The notes: generated from the letters alone by a model not told the origin. A stretch of DNA of 48,406 bases from an uncultured Bacilli bacterium (GCA_944332435.1 CALVJW010000009.1:1-48406); one strand, 5' to 3'. Shown: positions 15,144 to 27,343, numbered from the stretch's first letter. Numbers and translations are program-made.

Positions 15144-16025
15144 TTAAGCTTGAAATACTTTTTTAGAACTAATTACTAATGCTCCAAATCCTAAGATAGC
15201 AAGTGCAATATAAGTTGCAATACCATCAAAAGTCTCTGGGTTTTCACTTGGTTTTTCATCTGGTTTTGGTGTAGGTGTAGGATTTGGTGTTGGAGTTGGT
15301 TCAACAATTGTTTCGTCGCCGTTAACTGTTACTCCATCTTTTGCTTCATTAGAAGTTGCTACTACATCACCATTAGCATCTTTTAACACTAATGTTTTTC
15401 CATCCGTTGCTAATTTCATAGTAGAACCTTCTTCATTCTTAACAATAACTTCTCCTAAGTTATCATTTTCAGCAAGAACTAATAATTCATCTTGAGAACC
15501 ATTAATAACACCGTTCATTGTTAATGATGGGGTATTATTAACACCTACTCCTTGCCCAAATTCAATTCCATATGCATTTGCATTCATTGTTAAATCAATA
15601 ATTGTTGCAGCACCACCATTTAATAATACTGCTCCAAATCCTGAATTCGTAATTGTCGCTTTATTAAATACGACATTACCACCAGCATATGCTTGAACAC
15701 CATATTTTTTTGCTCCATTAAGTTTTACATTATTTAATGTAAGTGTAGCATTATTATTAACCGCAATAATACTACCATTTGGTCCATCATTAACAAATGA
15801 TGTTCCTGCACTAATTGTGAAATCTCCACCATTTAATACAACATCTTTACTTACATATAATGGTGCATTGACTTCTACATCACTTGTAAGTGTAACTTCT
15901 CCACCTGCTTCTAACGCAGCTTTCAAAGTTTCTTCATTATTTGCTTCTAACGCACTAACATTTAACATTGGTACAGCAACAATAGCAAATACAGCCATAC
16001 CGATTAATCTTTTTAAATTTTTCAT
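15144..16025 (-). CDS. Sortase-anchored surface protein with beta-helix repeats and NPETFD signal
   Basis: A 293-residue exported protein. Residues 1-25 are a signal peptide (KRLIGMAVFAIVAVPMLNVSALEA). Residues 35-190 have right-handed beta-helix-like rungs rich in Asn, Gly and Val (TLTLNNVKLNGAKKYGVQAY). A Pro/Thr linker (TPTPNPTPTPKPDEKP) would span the wall. At 262-268 comes NPETFDG, then a hydrophobic stretch (IATYIALAILGFGALVI) and a short basic tail, SSKKVFQA. That is the layout of a sortase sorting signal, and NPxTx is the class B type; the sortase at 11108 is the obvious candidate enzyme. The start follows AGGAGGAGA. Confidence 0.85.
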   Translation of the reverse strand: MKNLKRLIGMAVFAIVAVPMLNVSALEANNEETLKAALEAGGEVTLTSDVEVNAPLYVSKDVVLNGGDFTISAGTSFVNDGPNGSIIAVNNNATLTLNNVKLNGAKKYGVQAYAGGNVVFNKATITNSGFGAVLLNGGAATIIDLTMNANAYGIEFGQGVGVNNTPSLTMNGVINGSQDELLVLAENDNLGEVIVKNEEGSTMKLATDGKTLVLKDANGDVVATSNEAKDGVTVNGDETIVEPTPTPNPTPTPKPDEKPSENPETFDGIATYIALAILGFGALVISSKKVFQA

Positions 16026-16168
16026 TCTTTCTCCTCCTATTTTATTCTCAATATTTTGTTCTAATTATTTTCAAGCTCCTCCTATCTTTCCTACAATCCT
16101 ATCATATCACACATATTACCATTTGGAAATATTTATTCTCTACTTTTTTTCGACATAATATCAAATTA

Positions 16169-16197
16169 TTGTCAAGTTGTATAAATTTTGCTATAAT
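16169..16197 (+). promoter_or_regulatory. Sigma-A promoter of the DUF368 gene
   Basis: TTGTCA, a 17-bp spacer and TATAAT with an extended TG. It sits 29 bases before the start codon. Confidence 0.85.
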
Positions 16198-16226
16198 GAT
16201 TTCTGTATTATGATAGGAGGAAAAAA

Positions 16227-17081
16227 ATGATACGTAATTTAATCGGAGGTATTGCTGTAGGGGTTGCTAACATTATCCCTGGTGTAAGTGGTGGTACGAT
16301 TATTGTATTGCTAGGATTATTTGATCGTTTAATAGAAAGTATTAGTAATCTTTTTAATTTTAAAGTAAAATTAACAGAGAAAAAGAAAGATGTTATTTTC
16401 TTATTTCAATTTTTACTAGGGGCTGCAATTGGTCTTATTGGATTTGCTAAAATCTTAGAAATCCTATTTGTAAAATTTGAAGTACAAACCCTATATTGGT
16501 TTATTGGTCTTATTTTATTATCAATACCAATGTTAAAAAGAAAAGAAATGGATGGAGAAAAAATCAATTGGATTTTCTTATTCATTGGAATTTTATTAAT
16601 TGGGGGGCTTGCTTATATCGCACCTGGTGAAGAAGGTAATATTGTTCCTTTAAAAGAACTACTTGCCAAAGATTTAAATCTTGGATACTATCTAGTTTTA
16701 GTAGGAATTGGAGCGATTGGTGGAGCTAGTATGATGTTTCCTGGTGTAAGTGGTTCTATGGTATTATTAGTACTTGGATATTATCATTTATTTAAAGGTT
16801 ATGTTGCAAACGTTACAACTTTTGAACTAAATATATTAATTCCTTTAGTATTTATTGCAATTGGAGTTGGAATTGGAATTGTTGTAAGTGCTGTCATTAC
16901 TAACTATTTATTAAAACATTATAAACGTAATACAATGAGTTTTATCCTAGGATTAATTATTATGAGTGCCATTACAATTATTCCTAGAACAACTTATGAC
17001 TTACCTCTTCTAATAAGTTCTATTATTTGTTTTATCTTTGGTGGGGCCGTTGTATTATTATTTGATCGCTATAGCAACTAA
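16227..17081 (+). CDS. DUF368 polyprenyl-phosphate transporter (PopT-like)
   Basis: A polytopic membrane protein of 284 residues in the DUF368 family, members of which recycle undecaprenyl phosphate across the membrane for cell-wall synthesis. It has the internal repeat that marks the family: VGVANIIPGVSGGTIIVLLG at residues 11-30 and GASMMFPGVSGSMVLLVLGY near 171-190, in inverted re-entrant segments. Some eight hydrophobic helices are visible. The start follows TAGGAGGAAAAA. It is monocistronic between its own promoter and terminator. Confidence 0.88.
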   Translation: MIRNLIGGIAVGVANIIPGVSGGTIIVLLGLFDRLIESISNLFNFKVKLTEKKKDVIFLFQFLLGAAIGLIGFAKILEILFVKFEVQTLYWFIGLILLSIPMLKRKEMDGEKINWIFLFIGILLIGGLAYIAPGEEGNIVPLKELLAKDLNLGYYLVLVGIGAIGGASMMFPGVSGSMVLLVLGYYHLFKGYVANVTTFELNILIPLVFIAIGVGIGIVVSAVITNYLLKHYKRNTMSFILGLIIMSAITIIPRTTYDLPLLISSIICFIFGGAVVLLFDRYSN

Positions 17082-17110
17082 AAACAGTAGAAAAATCATC
17101 TACTGTTTTT
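17081..17110 (+). terminator. Terminator after the DUF368 gene
   Basis: AAAACAGTAGA / TCTACTGTTTT stem with a 7-nt loop followed by a T-run. Confidence 0.85.
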
Positions 17111-17114
17111 TGTA

Positions 17115-17138
17115 ATAAAAAAGGAGTTCATACTCCTT
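17115..17138 (-). terminator. Terminator after frr
   Basis: AAGGAGT / ACTCCTT stem with a 4-nt loop, followed on the minus strand by TTTTTTATT. It touches the frr stop codon. Confidence 0.8.
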
Positions 17139-17682
17139 ATACACTCATTAATTCATCTTCTTTAACTTTTAATTTTTCATCAACAATCTTATTATACTTA
17201 TTGATTAAATCTTGTACGTCATCCATAGATCCTTTTTTTTCGTCTTCCGTTGCTTCACTTTTCTTAATATCATTATTTGCATCTTGTCTTGCATTTCTTA
17301 ATGCAATACGGCAATCTTCGGCCATTCCTTTTGCTTGTTTTACATAATCTCTTCTTGTCTCTTCTGTAAGTGCTGGAATATTTAAAATAATCACTTCACC
17401 ATTATTATTTGGCGTCAATCCAATATTTGCTTCATAGATTCCCTTTTCAATTGCACTTAAACAAGATTTATCAAATGGCTTAATTTGTAATTGTCTTGCT
17501 TCTGGAATAGAAATCGTAGCAAGTTGATTTAGTGGTGTTGCCACTCCATAATATTCTACCATAACACTACTTAAAATTGCTGGATTCGCACGTCCAGCAC
17601 GAATATTCACGAAACGCTTCTCCATCGTTTCAATTGCCCCACTCATTTTCTCTTCCGCATTCAATAAAATTTCATCTATCAT
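17137..17682 (-). CDS. frr: Ribosome recycling factor
   Basis: RRF splits the post-termination ribosome together with EF-G. From the ATG at 17682 the protein has 181 residues (typical 185) and begins MIDEILLNAEEKMSGAIET. The tRNA-mimic three-helix bundle is interrupted by the beta-sandwich domain at about 30-105, and MEKRFVNIRAGRANP is the family signature. A longer frame to 17739 adds 19 residues that do not belong to the family. The AAAGGAAG ribosome site is rather far (about 13 bases) from this ATG. The usual pyrH and uppS neighbours are missing. Confidence 0.95.
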   Translation of the reverse strand: MIDEILLNAEEKMSGAIETMEKRFVNIRAGRANPAILSSVMVEYYGVATPLNQLATISIPEARQLQIKPFDKSCLSAIEKGIYEANIGLTPNNNGEVIILNIPALTEETRRDYVKQAKGMAEDCRIALRNARQDANNDIKKSEATEDEKKGSMDDVQDLINKYNKIVDEKLKVKEDELMSV

Positions 17683-17815
17683 AATAAATTCAATCTTCCT
17701 TTCACTAATATTATATCGAAAGAATGATTTTAAAGTCAATTTTTTTAAGTAAAATATTTTATTCTTTTTTTATTTATGATATGATTAATTATGGTAATAG
17801 TAAAGGATGGTAGTT

Positions 17816-19294
17816 ATGAAAATTGGATTTGATAATGATTTATATGTAAAAAAACAAAGCGAAAAAATTAAAGAAAGAATTCAGAAATTTGATAAATTAT
17901 ATTTAGAATTTGGGGGAAAATTATTTGATGATTATCATGCATCAAGAGTTTTACCTGGATTTTTACCAGACTCAAAAATAAAAATGTTATGTGAATTAAA
18001 AGATATGTCTGAACTAATTTTATGCATTAATGCAAATGATATTGAAAGAAAAAAAATTAGAGCTGATTATGGAACAACTTATGATACGGAAATTTTAAGA
18101 TTAATTGATGTCTTTACTAATTTAGGACTTTCCGTAAATAGTGTTGTCATTACTTTATTTAAAGGGCAAAACGACGCTTTAAAATTCAAAGAATTATTAG
18201 AACGAAGAAAAATTAAAACTTACTTACATACACCAACTAAAGGATACCCTACTGATGTTGATACCATTGTAAGTGAAGAAGGATATGGGGCAAACCCTTA
18301 TATTGAAACAACAAAACCACTTGTTGTTATAACGGCACCTGGACCTGCTAGTGGAAAACTCGCAACTTGCCTATCTCAACTTTATCATGAGCATAAAAGA
18401 GGTATCAAAGCTGGTTACTCTAAATTTGAAACATTCCCAGTTTGGGATCTACCACTAAAACATCCTGTGAATGTAGCGTATGAAGCAGCAACCGCTGATC
18501 TAAAAGATGTGAATATGATTGACTCTTTCCACTTAGAAAAATATGGAGTTTCTGCCGTTAATTATAACCGTGATTTAGAAGTATTTCCAGTCTTAAAAGC
18601 AATTCTTCATAGAATTACAAATGAAGATATTTACTACTCCCCTACTGATATGGGAGTTAATATGATTGGAAGTTGCATTATAGATGATGATTGTATTAAA
18701 GAAGCGAGTAAGAAAGAAATTATTCGTAGATATTACCAAGCTGCATGTAGTGAGTTAACTGGAAGTGGGACAAAAGAAACAACAGAACGTATTAAACTTT
18801 TAATGAATGAGTTAGAAATGGAACCAGAAGATTATTTACCAGTCATTTCAGTAGCAAAAGAAAAAGAAAAAAAAGAAAATTTACCAGTCGTTGCCCTCCA
18901 ATTACCAAATGGTAAAATTATTACTGGCAAAAAAACAGAATTATTAAGCCCAGCAAGTAGTTTAATTTTAAATGCCATTAAAGAACTTACAAACATTCCA
19001 GATGATGTATATTTACTTGCGCCAAATATCTTAGAGCCAATTTTAAAATTAAGGCCAAAAACAAGTAATAATCAAACACTCAATTTACAAGAAGTATTGA
19101 TTGCTCTTAGTATTTGTAGTGTTACAAATCCAATTATTGAAAATGCAATTAACGCACTAAAAGAGTTAAATGGTTGTGAAGCACATGCTACGTTTATGGT
19201 TTATAACGGAGATTTAAATACTCTTCGCAATTTAAACATTAGATTAACATGCGAACCAGTTTATTACTCAAAAAACTTATATATACAAGATTAA
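17816..19294 (+). CDS. DUF1846 family protein
   Basis: A 492-residue cytosolic protein of the DUF1846 family, widespread in Firmicutes and without established function. It starts MKIGFDNDLYVKKQSEKI and includes FGGKLFDDYHASRVLPGFLP, VITAPGPASGKLATCLSQLY (a P-loop-like Gly-rich turn), GTKETTERIKLLMNELEMEP and LRNLNIRLTCEPVYYSKNLY, all typical of the family in this order. The start at 17816 was chosen because the AAAGGA site abuts an upstream ATG at 17807 too closely. It is divergent from frr and followed by its own terminator. Confidence 0.9.
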   Translation: MKIGFDNDLYVKKQSEKIKERIQKFDKLYLEFGGKLFDDYHASRVLPGFLPDSKIKMLCELKDMSELILCINANDIERKKIRADYGTTYDTEILRLIDVFTNLGLSVNSVVITLFKGQNDALKFKELLERRKIKTYLHTPTKGYPTDVDTIVSEEGYGANPYIETTKPLVVITAPGPASGKLATCLSQLYHEHKRGIKAGYSKFETFPVWDLPLKHPVNVAYEAATADLKDVNMIDSFHLEKYGVSAVNYNRDLEVFPVLKAILHRITNEDIYYSPTDMGVNMIGSCIIDDDCIKEASKKEIIRRYYQAACSELTGSGTKETTERIKLLMNELEMEPEDYLPVISVAKEKEKKENLPVVALQLPNGKIITGKKTELLSPASSLILNAIKELTNIPDDVYLLAPNILEPILKLRPKTSNNQTLNLQEVLIALSICSVTNPIIENAINALKELNGCEAHATFMVYNGDLNTLRNLNIRLTCEPVYYSKNLYIQD

Positions 19295-19325
19295 AAAAGA
19301 TATCCCATAAGTTTTATCGGAAATG

Positions 19326-19361
19326 GTGTTAGTATCGTATCAGTTACTGACACTGTTTTTT
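19326..19361 (+). terminator. Terminator after the DUF1846 gene
   Basis: GTGTTAGTA pairs with TACTGACAC (one U-G pair) across a 10-nt loop, followed by TGTTTTTTATT. Confidence 0.7.
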
Positions 19362-19362
19362 A

Positions 19363-19391
19363 TTGTATAACCAATATATTTTTGTTATAAT
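19363..19391 (+). promoter_or_regulatory. Sigma-A promoter of the aminopeptidase gene
   Basis: TTGTAT, a 17-bp spacer and TATAAT, directly after the preceding terminator and 24 bases before the start codon. Confidence 0.7.
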
Positions 19392-19415
19392 AAACTTCAA
19401 AAGGAGAGAAAATAT

Positions 19416-20669
19416 ATGCACGATTTACAATTACTAGATGAAAAATATGCTAACTTTTTAATAAGTTATTGTTTTCCTAATAATACGAATCGTCCTATCA
19501 CAATACTATATAAAGGAAAAGCGCTAGAACCATTTGCTCACTTTCTTGCAAATAAAGCAAAAAAGAAAGGGTTTCAAAACATTTTATTCTATAATACAAG
19601 TCAATATGAAAAGATGAATTATTTATATCAAACAAATATTGATGATCTTAAGAAAGAAGCTTATTTAGACGCATATCCTTTAGAATATGTTGCTGCTAAT
19701 AATGGACATATTTTGCAATTAGAAGCTTATGAAAAAAAATTTGAATATCATGTTAGTAATGACAAACTGATAAAGTCTCGGCAAATCATTGGCAATCAAT
19801 TTCAAGATTATCCTAGTAATTTATATAATTTAAAATGTACTGGTACTGTTGTCGTTTATCCAACGATAGACTGGGCTAAAAAATTATACCCTAATTTACC
19901 AGAAAAAAAAGCTTATGAAAAATTATATTTACAAATTATGAAAATGTGTTTATTGGATTCTAAGAACCCAACAAACACATGGGATCAATTGAAAAATAAA
20001 TATCAACAATTAGGCCAAAAAATAAATGCATTACAAATTAAGCGATTGCACTATCAAAATACAAATGGCACAGATTTATTCATTGATTTACCAGAAGAAC
20101 ATCAATGGTGTACTCCATTTAGTACCGATTATTTTGGAAATGATTTTATGACCAATATGCCATCTTATGAAATTTTTACGTCACCTATTGCTCATGCAAC
20201 AAATGGAACTGTATTTTTTTCAAAACCGCTTGTTTTATCACGCCAAAAAAATTATATAATAGATCATTTTGGTTTAACCTTTAAAAATGGAGAAGTTATC
20301 GACATTATAGCACCAAACCAACAAGATTATAACGAATTAAGTGACTTCTTCTCTGCACACCCTAATGCAAAATTTTTAGGAGAATGTGCTATAGTTGAAA
20401 ATGATACACCGATTTGTAAAACAGATACCCTATTTTATCATGGACTTTTAGACGAAAATGCAGCCTGTCACTTAGCCCTTGGATTCGCTTTTCCTGAAGC
20501 AATTAAACACGGAATTCATATGAGCCATGAAGAATTAAAAAAAACGGGTATCAATCTAAGTTCTGGGGTTCATATTGATGCAATGATGGAAACTAATCAT
20601 TTAGAGATTGAAGCAGAAACAAAAAATGGAAAACAATTGATTTATCAAAATGGAAAAATTACAATTTAA
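19416..20669 (+). CDS. M29 family metallo-aminopeptidase
   Basis: A 417-residue cytosolic aminopeptidase of the thermophilic aminopeptidase (M29/AmpS) family, which uses two divalent metals to remove N-terminal residues. Expected ligands are all present: Glu252 (NMPSYEIFTSP), Glu323 (LGECAIV), Tyr341 and His352 in YHGLLDENAACHLALG, and His386/Asp388 (GVHIDAMM). The N-terminal half (1-230) is more diverged. The start follows AAGGAGAGAA. It forms a single-gene unit between its own promoter and a shared terminator. Confidence 0.92.
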   Translation: MHDLQLLDEKYANFLISYCFPNNTNRPITILYKGKALEPFAHFLANKAKKKGFQNILFYNTSQYEKMNYLYQTNIDDLKKEAYLDAYPLEYVAANNGHILQLEAYEKKFEYHVSNDKLIKSRQIIGNQFQDYPSNLYNLKCTGTVVVYPTIDWAKKLYPNLPEKKAYEKLYLQIMKMCLLDSKNPTNTWDQLKNKYQQLGQKINALQIKRLHYQNTNGTDLFIDLPEEHQWCTPFSTDYFGNDFMTNMPSYEIFTSPIAHATNGTVFFSKPLVLSRQKNYIIDHFGLTFKNGEVIDIIAPNQQDYNELSDFFSAHPNAKFLGECAIVENDTPICKTDTLFYHGLLDENAACHLALGFAFPEAIKHGIHMSHEELKKTGINLSSGVHIDAMMETNHLEIEAETKNGKQLIYQNGKITI

Positions 20670-20674
20670 ACAAT

Positions 20675-20710
20675 AAAAAAATCACACAGAAATTCTTGTG
20701 TGATTTTATT
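20675..20710. terminator. Bidirectional terminator between the aminopeptidase gene and dnaJ
   Basis: AATCACACA / TGTGTGATT stem with an 8-nt loop flanked by A- and T-runs. It overlaps the dnaJ stop and ends both convergent transcripts. Confidence 0.85.
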
Positions 20711-21824
20711 TTTCATTTTGTTTTACAAATTTATCAAAATTTTTAAATTCTACTGTTTCATCTAATTTTGTTTTTGCTAATTGTTCAAATAATTTCTTTT
20801 GCTCTTTTGATAACTTTTTAGGAGTAATGACATTAATTAGTACATACATATCTCCAGCTCGTTTCGTATTTACATCTTTAATTCCTTTTCCTTTTAATCG
20901 ATGTTTATCATTTGTATCACTACCAGCAGGAATTGTTAATACTACATTCCCTGTTAAAGTAGGAATTTCCTTTTTACATCCTAATGCAGCTTCTGCCATG
21001 GTAATTGGAACACGTAAATAAATATCATTGTCATCACGAATAAAATATTCATGTTCTTTTACCGTAAATTCTAAATAAACGTCACCATTCGGTCCACCAT
21101 TTATTCCAGACTCTCCTTTTCCAGGAATACGAAGTTGATTTCCGGTATCAACTCCTGCTGGTACTTTAACACTAATTGTTTTATTTACTTTTTCTTTTCC
21201 TTTTCCATGACAATTCGTACATGTTCTATCAAATGTATGACCTGTTCCATTACAAGTAGAACAAGTTGTTTTACTCATAAATGTTCCGAACATAGTACGT
21301 TGTTCAGTTGACACACTACCCGTTCCATGACATCTAGAACAAGTATGTTCCCCATGTCCACCTAATCCATGACATTCATGACAATCTTCCATCACATTTA
21401 ATTGTAATTCTTTTTCACAACCAAAGACTGCTTCTTCAAATGTTAAATTGATATGAATGAGGCTATCGTTTCCTTTGCGTGGACGATTACTACTTCTTCC
21501 ACCTCCAAAGTTAAATCCAAAACCTCCTCCAAAAATATCACCAAAAATATCTGAAAAATCGAAGTCAGAAAAATCAAATCCGCCAGCCCCTCCGGCACCA
21601 CCTTGGAACGCTGCATGACCAAATTGATCATATTGACGACGTTTATCTGGATCACTTAATACAGCATAAGCTTCTTGTACTTCTTTAAATTTAGCCTCTG
21701 CATCTGGTTCTTTTGAAACATCAGGGTGATATTTCTTAGCTAATTTACGAAACGCACTTTTAATTTCTTTGTCATCGGCATTTTTACTAATACCTAGTAC
21801 TTCATAATAATCTCGTTTCTCCAT
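20706..21824 (-). CDS. dnaJ: Chaperone protein DnaJ
   Basis: The Hsp40 partner of DnaK, 372 residues. The J domain (1-70) has the HPD triad in KKYHPDVSKEP. A Gly/Phe-rich linker (about 75-115) follows. Four zinc-finger repeats lie at about 140-205: CHECHGLG, CSRCHGTG, CSTCNGTG and CTNCHGKG. The first two CxxC repeats are separated by an unusually compact GGHGEHT. The substrate-binding C-terminal domains (210-350) contain VPAGVDTGNQLRIPGKGE. It is the last gene of the heat-shock cluster and is separated from dnaK by pepF. Confidence 0.97.
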   Translation of the reverse strand: MEKRDYYEVLGISKNADDKEIKSAFRKLAKKYHPDVSKEPDAEAKFKEVQEAYAVLSDPDKRRQYDQFGHAAFQGGAGGAGGFDFSDFDFSDIFGDIFGGGFGFNFGGGRSSNRPRKGNDSLIHINLTFEEAVFGCEKELQLNVMEDCHECHGLGGHGEHTCSRCHGTGSVSTEQRTMFGTFMSKTTCSTCNGTGHTFDRTCTNCHGKGKEKVNKTISVKVPAGVDTGNQLRIPGKGESGINGGPNGDVYLEFTVKEHEYFIRDDNDIYLRVPITMAEAALGCKKEIPTLTGNVVLTIPAGSDTNDKHRLKGKGIKDVNTKRAGDMYVLINVITPKKLSKEQKKLFEQLAKTKLDETVEFKNFDKFVKQNEK

Positions 21825-21838
21825 ATTTTACCTCCTTA

Positions 21839-23638
21839 CTAACTATGATAGATTTTTTTAAATTTCTCTATCGTTTGATCAAACATATCAATTGCACTTT
21901 CAATATAATCAGGTTTTGTAATATCAATTCCAACCATTTTTAAATGTTCAATTGGATGATCTTTACTACCATGTTTTAAAAATGCAATATAATTTTCCTT
22001 TGCATTTGGCTTGTTAGATAAAATATCTGTTACAATTTTACAAGCACATGATAATCCTGTCGCATATTTAAAAACATAAAATGGTGTATAGAAATGTGGA
22101 ATTCTAGCCCATTCATACTTAATTTTATCATCTAGTATTACTTCATTTGCAAAGTACTTTTTATTTAATTCATAATATTCATGAGAAATCGTATCACTCG
22201 TTAATGCAAGTCCTTGTTGTTTTTTATCATGCATCATCTTTTCAAATTCAGCAAACATGGTTTGACGATAAATCGTTCCTTTAAATAATTCCATAAGTTC
22301 AGCTAGAATCTGTAATTTTTCTTCTTTATCATTCGTATGTTCTAATAAATAGTGGCTTAGTAATAACTCATTTACAGTACTTGCTATTTCTGCAACAAAG
22401 ATACAATAATCACCTGTTTGATAAGGATTATTTGTTCTAGCATAATAACTATGTACTGAATGACCTAATTCATGAGCGAGTGTCGATATATCATTTAAAC
22501 TTCCATTATAATTTAGTAACACATAAGGAAGGGTATCATAACATCCACCAGAATAAGCTCCACTACGTTTTCCTTTATTTGGATATATATCAATCCAACG
22601 TTCCGTAAAAGCACGATGTAGCGTTTTTTGATATTCTTCTCCAAAAATAACGAATGCATTCTCAACTATTTTTTGTGCTTCTTCAAAGGTATAATTTTTA
22701 TCACTACCTTTTACAATATCAACATAAATATCATATAAATGCATCTCATCTAAACTTAACACTTCTTTTTTTAATTGAAAATATTTCTTAATAACATCTA
22801 TTTTATTATTTACAGTATCAATTAACGTTTGATAAATATCTTCTGTTAATTCATCCCTAAATAAATAGGCTTGTAAACTCGTGTTATAGTGATGTGTTTC
22901 TGCATAAGCTTTTGCCTTTTCGATATTTCCAACAAAAGTTGAAGCAATAGTATTTTTAAATTGCTCATAACTGGAAAATAATCGATGAAAAGCTTGCTTT
23001 CGAACTTCACGATTTTTAGAACGAATATAAACACTATAATTTCCTTCTGTTAATTCTACTTCTTCCCCTTCTTCATTTTTTATCATTCCAAGATTCATAT
23101 CACTATTCGTTAAAACATCAAACACATTATCAATTGTATTTAATGCACCAGAATAAGATGCTAGTAATTTTTCTTTTTCTTCACTTAAAGTATGTGGTTG
23201 ATAACGATATATTTCTTGTAAACTAAGTTCAAACTCTTTTAACTCTGGTTTTTCTTGATACCAAGCCTCTATTTTTGAATATGGATATTTTAAAAGGGTT
23301 GGCGTAATATAAACACTCTTTTTGATAATTTCTTGATAAAGTATTTCGATATTGGAACTCATTTCTAAATATGTTGTATTACCTTTATCTTGATCACTTT
23401 TCATACTTGCATATACATAAAGCTTCTCTAGTTTTCTAGATATTTTTTCATCAAATTTTAGTAATGCATATAATTGTTCTGCACTTTCCATCATCGTTTC
23501 TTTATATTGATCATAAGCAGGATATTCTTGTTTTAATGTTTCTAACTCTTGATACCATGCATCATCTGATGGATAAATTTTCGTTAAATCCCATGTACTT
23601 GATACTGCTATTTCATCTCTTAATTTTAATTTTCCCAT
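21839..23638 (-). CDS. pepF: Oligoendopeptidase F (M3 family)
   Basis: Cytosolic zinc metallopeptidase of 599 residues that cleaves short peptides. The M3 zinc motif HELGHSVHSYYA lies near residue 390, with the downstream Glu ligand in CIFVAEIASTVNELLLSHY. The N-terminal oligopeptidase F domain (about 110-190) and C-terminal YATGLSCACKI region are typical. The gene sits between dnaK and dnaJ, 14 bases before dnaJ, an uncommon place. Whether it shares the heat-shock promoter depends on the hairpin between it and dnaK. Confidence 0.93.
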   Translation of the reverse strand: MGKLKLRDEIAVSSTWDLTKIYPSDDAWYQELETLKQEYPAYDQYKETMMESAEQLYALLKFDEKISRKLEKLYVYASMKSDQDKGNTTYLEMSSNIEILYQEIIKKSVYITPTLLKYPYSKIEAWYQEKPELKEFELSLQEIYRYQPHTLSEEKEKLLASYSGALNTIDNVFDVLTNSDMNLGMIKNEEGEEVELTEGNYSVYIRSKNREVRKQAFHRLFSSYEQFKNTIASTFVGNIEKAKAYAETHHYNTSLQAYLFRDELTEDIYQTLIDTVNNKIDVIKKYFQLKKEVLSLDEMHLYDIYVDIVKGSDKNYTFEEAQKIVENAFVIFGEEYQKTLHRAFTERWIDIYPNKGKRSGAYSGGCYDTLPYVLLNYNGSLNDISTLAHELGHSVHSYYARTNNPYQTGDYCIFVAEIASTVNELLLSHYLLEHTNDKEEKLQILAELMELFKGTIYRQTMFAEFEKMMHDKKQQGLALTSDTISHEYYELNKKYFANEVILDDKIKYEWARIPHFYTPFYVFKYATGLSCACKIVTDILSNKPNAKENYIAFLKHGSKDHPIEHLKMVGIDITKPDYIESAIDMFDQTIEKFKKIYHS

Positions 23639-23662
23639 ATAAATCTCCTATAGATACACGAC

Positions 23663-23687
23663 AAAGTTCTAGGATATCTAGAACTTT
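23663..23687 (-). other. Hairpin between dnaK and pepF
   Basis: A perfect 10-bp stem, AAAGTTCTAG / CTAGAACTTT, with a 5-nt loop but only three T after it on the minus strand. It may be a partial terminator or an mRNA-stabilising stem that sets the ratio of dnaK to pepF-dnaJ. Confidence 0.5.
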
Positions 23688-23699
23688 ACCGTCTTATTT

Positions 23700-26250
<2,551 letters not shown>

Positions 26251-26251
<1 letters not shown>

Positions 26252-27246
26252 CAATCATCACCTTCCAAATGTTCTTTAATATATTCTAATAAAGCGATTA
26301 CTCTTCCATATTCCATTCGTTTTGGTCCTACCAAAGCAATCGTACCTTCTTCCCCATTTACCGAATATTTTGTTTTAATAATACTTACATCATCATCAAA
26401 CTCTGTTTCACTACCTATATAGATATGAACACCACTATCATCTTCTTTGATATTTCTAACCATATTTTTATCATCAAATTTACTAATAATTTCACGAATT
26501 TTGTCAGCATCATTAAATTCTGGTTGCATTAAGATATTACTTGCATGACTAACTTTTACTTCTTCTTGTCGCGCAATATCGTAAAATGCATGGTAAAAGG
26601 CATTGTATAAAATTTCATGTTGTTTTACGACCTGATTGATAACTGGTTTTACTTCATACTCTAATTTTTCATTGACTTCATCAATTGGAGTTCCAACAAT
26701 TAATTTATTAATTAAATCAACTGTCTTCTTTAACTCTTCTTGATTAACAGCAGCACCTAAATGAATATTTTTATGTTCGACATGACCTTTATCAGTAATC
26801 ACAATCGCAATCATATTTTGTTCATCCAACTGTTCTACCATAACCCTGGTAATACGATTTTCTCTCGATGCACTTCCTAAGGTAATGGTTGTACAGTTCG
26901 TAATCTCTGCAATGAGTTGCATCGATAATTTAATCGTATCAGAAATAGCCAAGGAGTTATTTTTAAAAATCGTCTGTAGTTTTAACATATCTTCTCCAGT
27001 AAGTTCACTTGGTTTCATAATATAATCAACATAATAACGATATCCCATTTCACTAGGAACACGTCCTGAAGAAGTATGCGTTTTTTCTAGTAACCCTAAT
27101 TCTTCTAATAATCCCATCTCATTTCTGATGGTGGCACTAGAACAATTCATTAAATCACATAATGATTTAGAACTAACCGGTCTTGCTGTTTTAATATAAT
27201 CTTCTACAATTAATTTTAATAGATTTGTCTGTCTTTCATTTATCAC
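26251..27246 (-). CDS. hrcA: Heat-inducible transcription repressor HrcA
   Basis: HrcA binds CIRCE operators and represses class I heat-shock genes. The protein has 331 residues. The N-terminal winged helix (1-80) includes ARPVSSKSLCDLMNCSSATIR and the signature THTSSGRVPSEMGYRYYVDY. The GAF-like and dimerisation regions follow. The start is a GTG with AGAGGTGA at good spacing. It is the first gene of the hrcA-grpE-dnaK-pepF-dnaJ cluster and has two CIRCE-like elements upstream, so it is autoregulated. Confidence 0.96.
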
Positions 27247-27258
27247 AGAATCACCTCT

Positions 27259-27285
27259 TTAGCACTCATGCTTCCTAAATGCTAT
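27259..27285. promoter_or_regulatory. CIRCE element, copy 1 (half degenerate)
   Basis: TTAGCACTC, 9 bases, AAATGCTAT. The left half is perfect and the right half keeps 6 of 9 positions of GAGTGCTAA. It lies over the expected transcription start of hrcA. Confidence 0.85.
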
Positions 27286-27289
27286 CTAC

Positions 27290-27318
27290 ATTATACTAGT
27301 ATACGTTAGCATTGTCAA
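27290..27318 (-). promoter_or_regulatory. Sigma-A promoter of the heat-shock operon
   Basis: On the minus strand TTGACA, 17 bases, TATAAT: a perfect consensus. Its -35 box is inside CIRCE copy 2 and its start site falls in CIRCE copy 1. Confidence 0.92.
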
Positions 27319-27332
27319 TATATGAGTGCTAA
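27306..27332. promoter_or_regulatory. CIRCE element, copy 2 (half degenerate)
   Basis: TTAGCATTG, 9 bases, GAGTGCTAA. The right half is perfect and the left keeps 7 of 9. The change to TTG in the left half supplies the TTGACA -35 box on the other strand. Confidence 0.88.
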
Positions 27333-27343
27333 AAAATAAAAAT

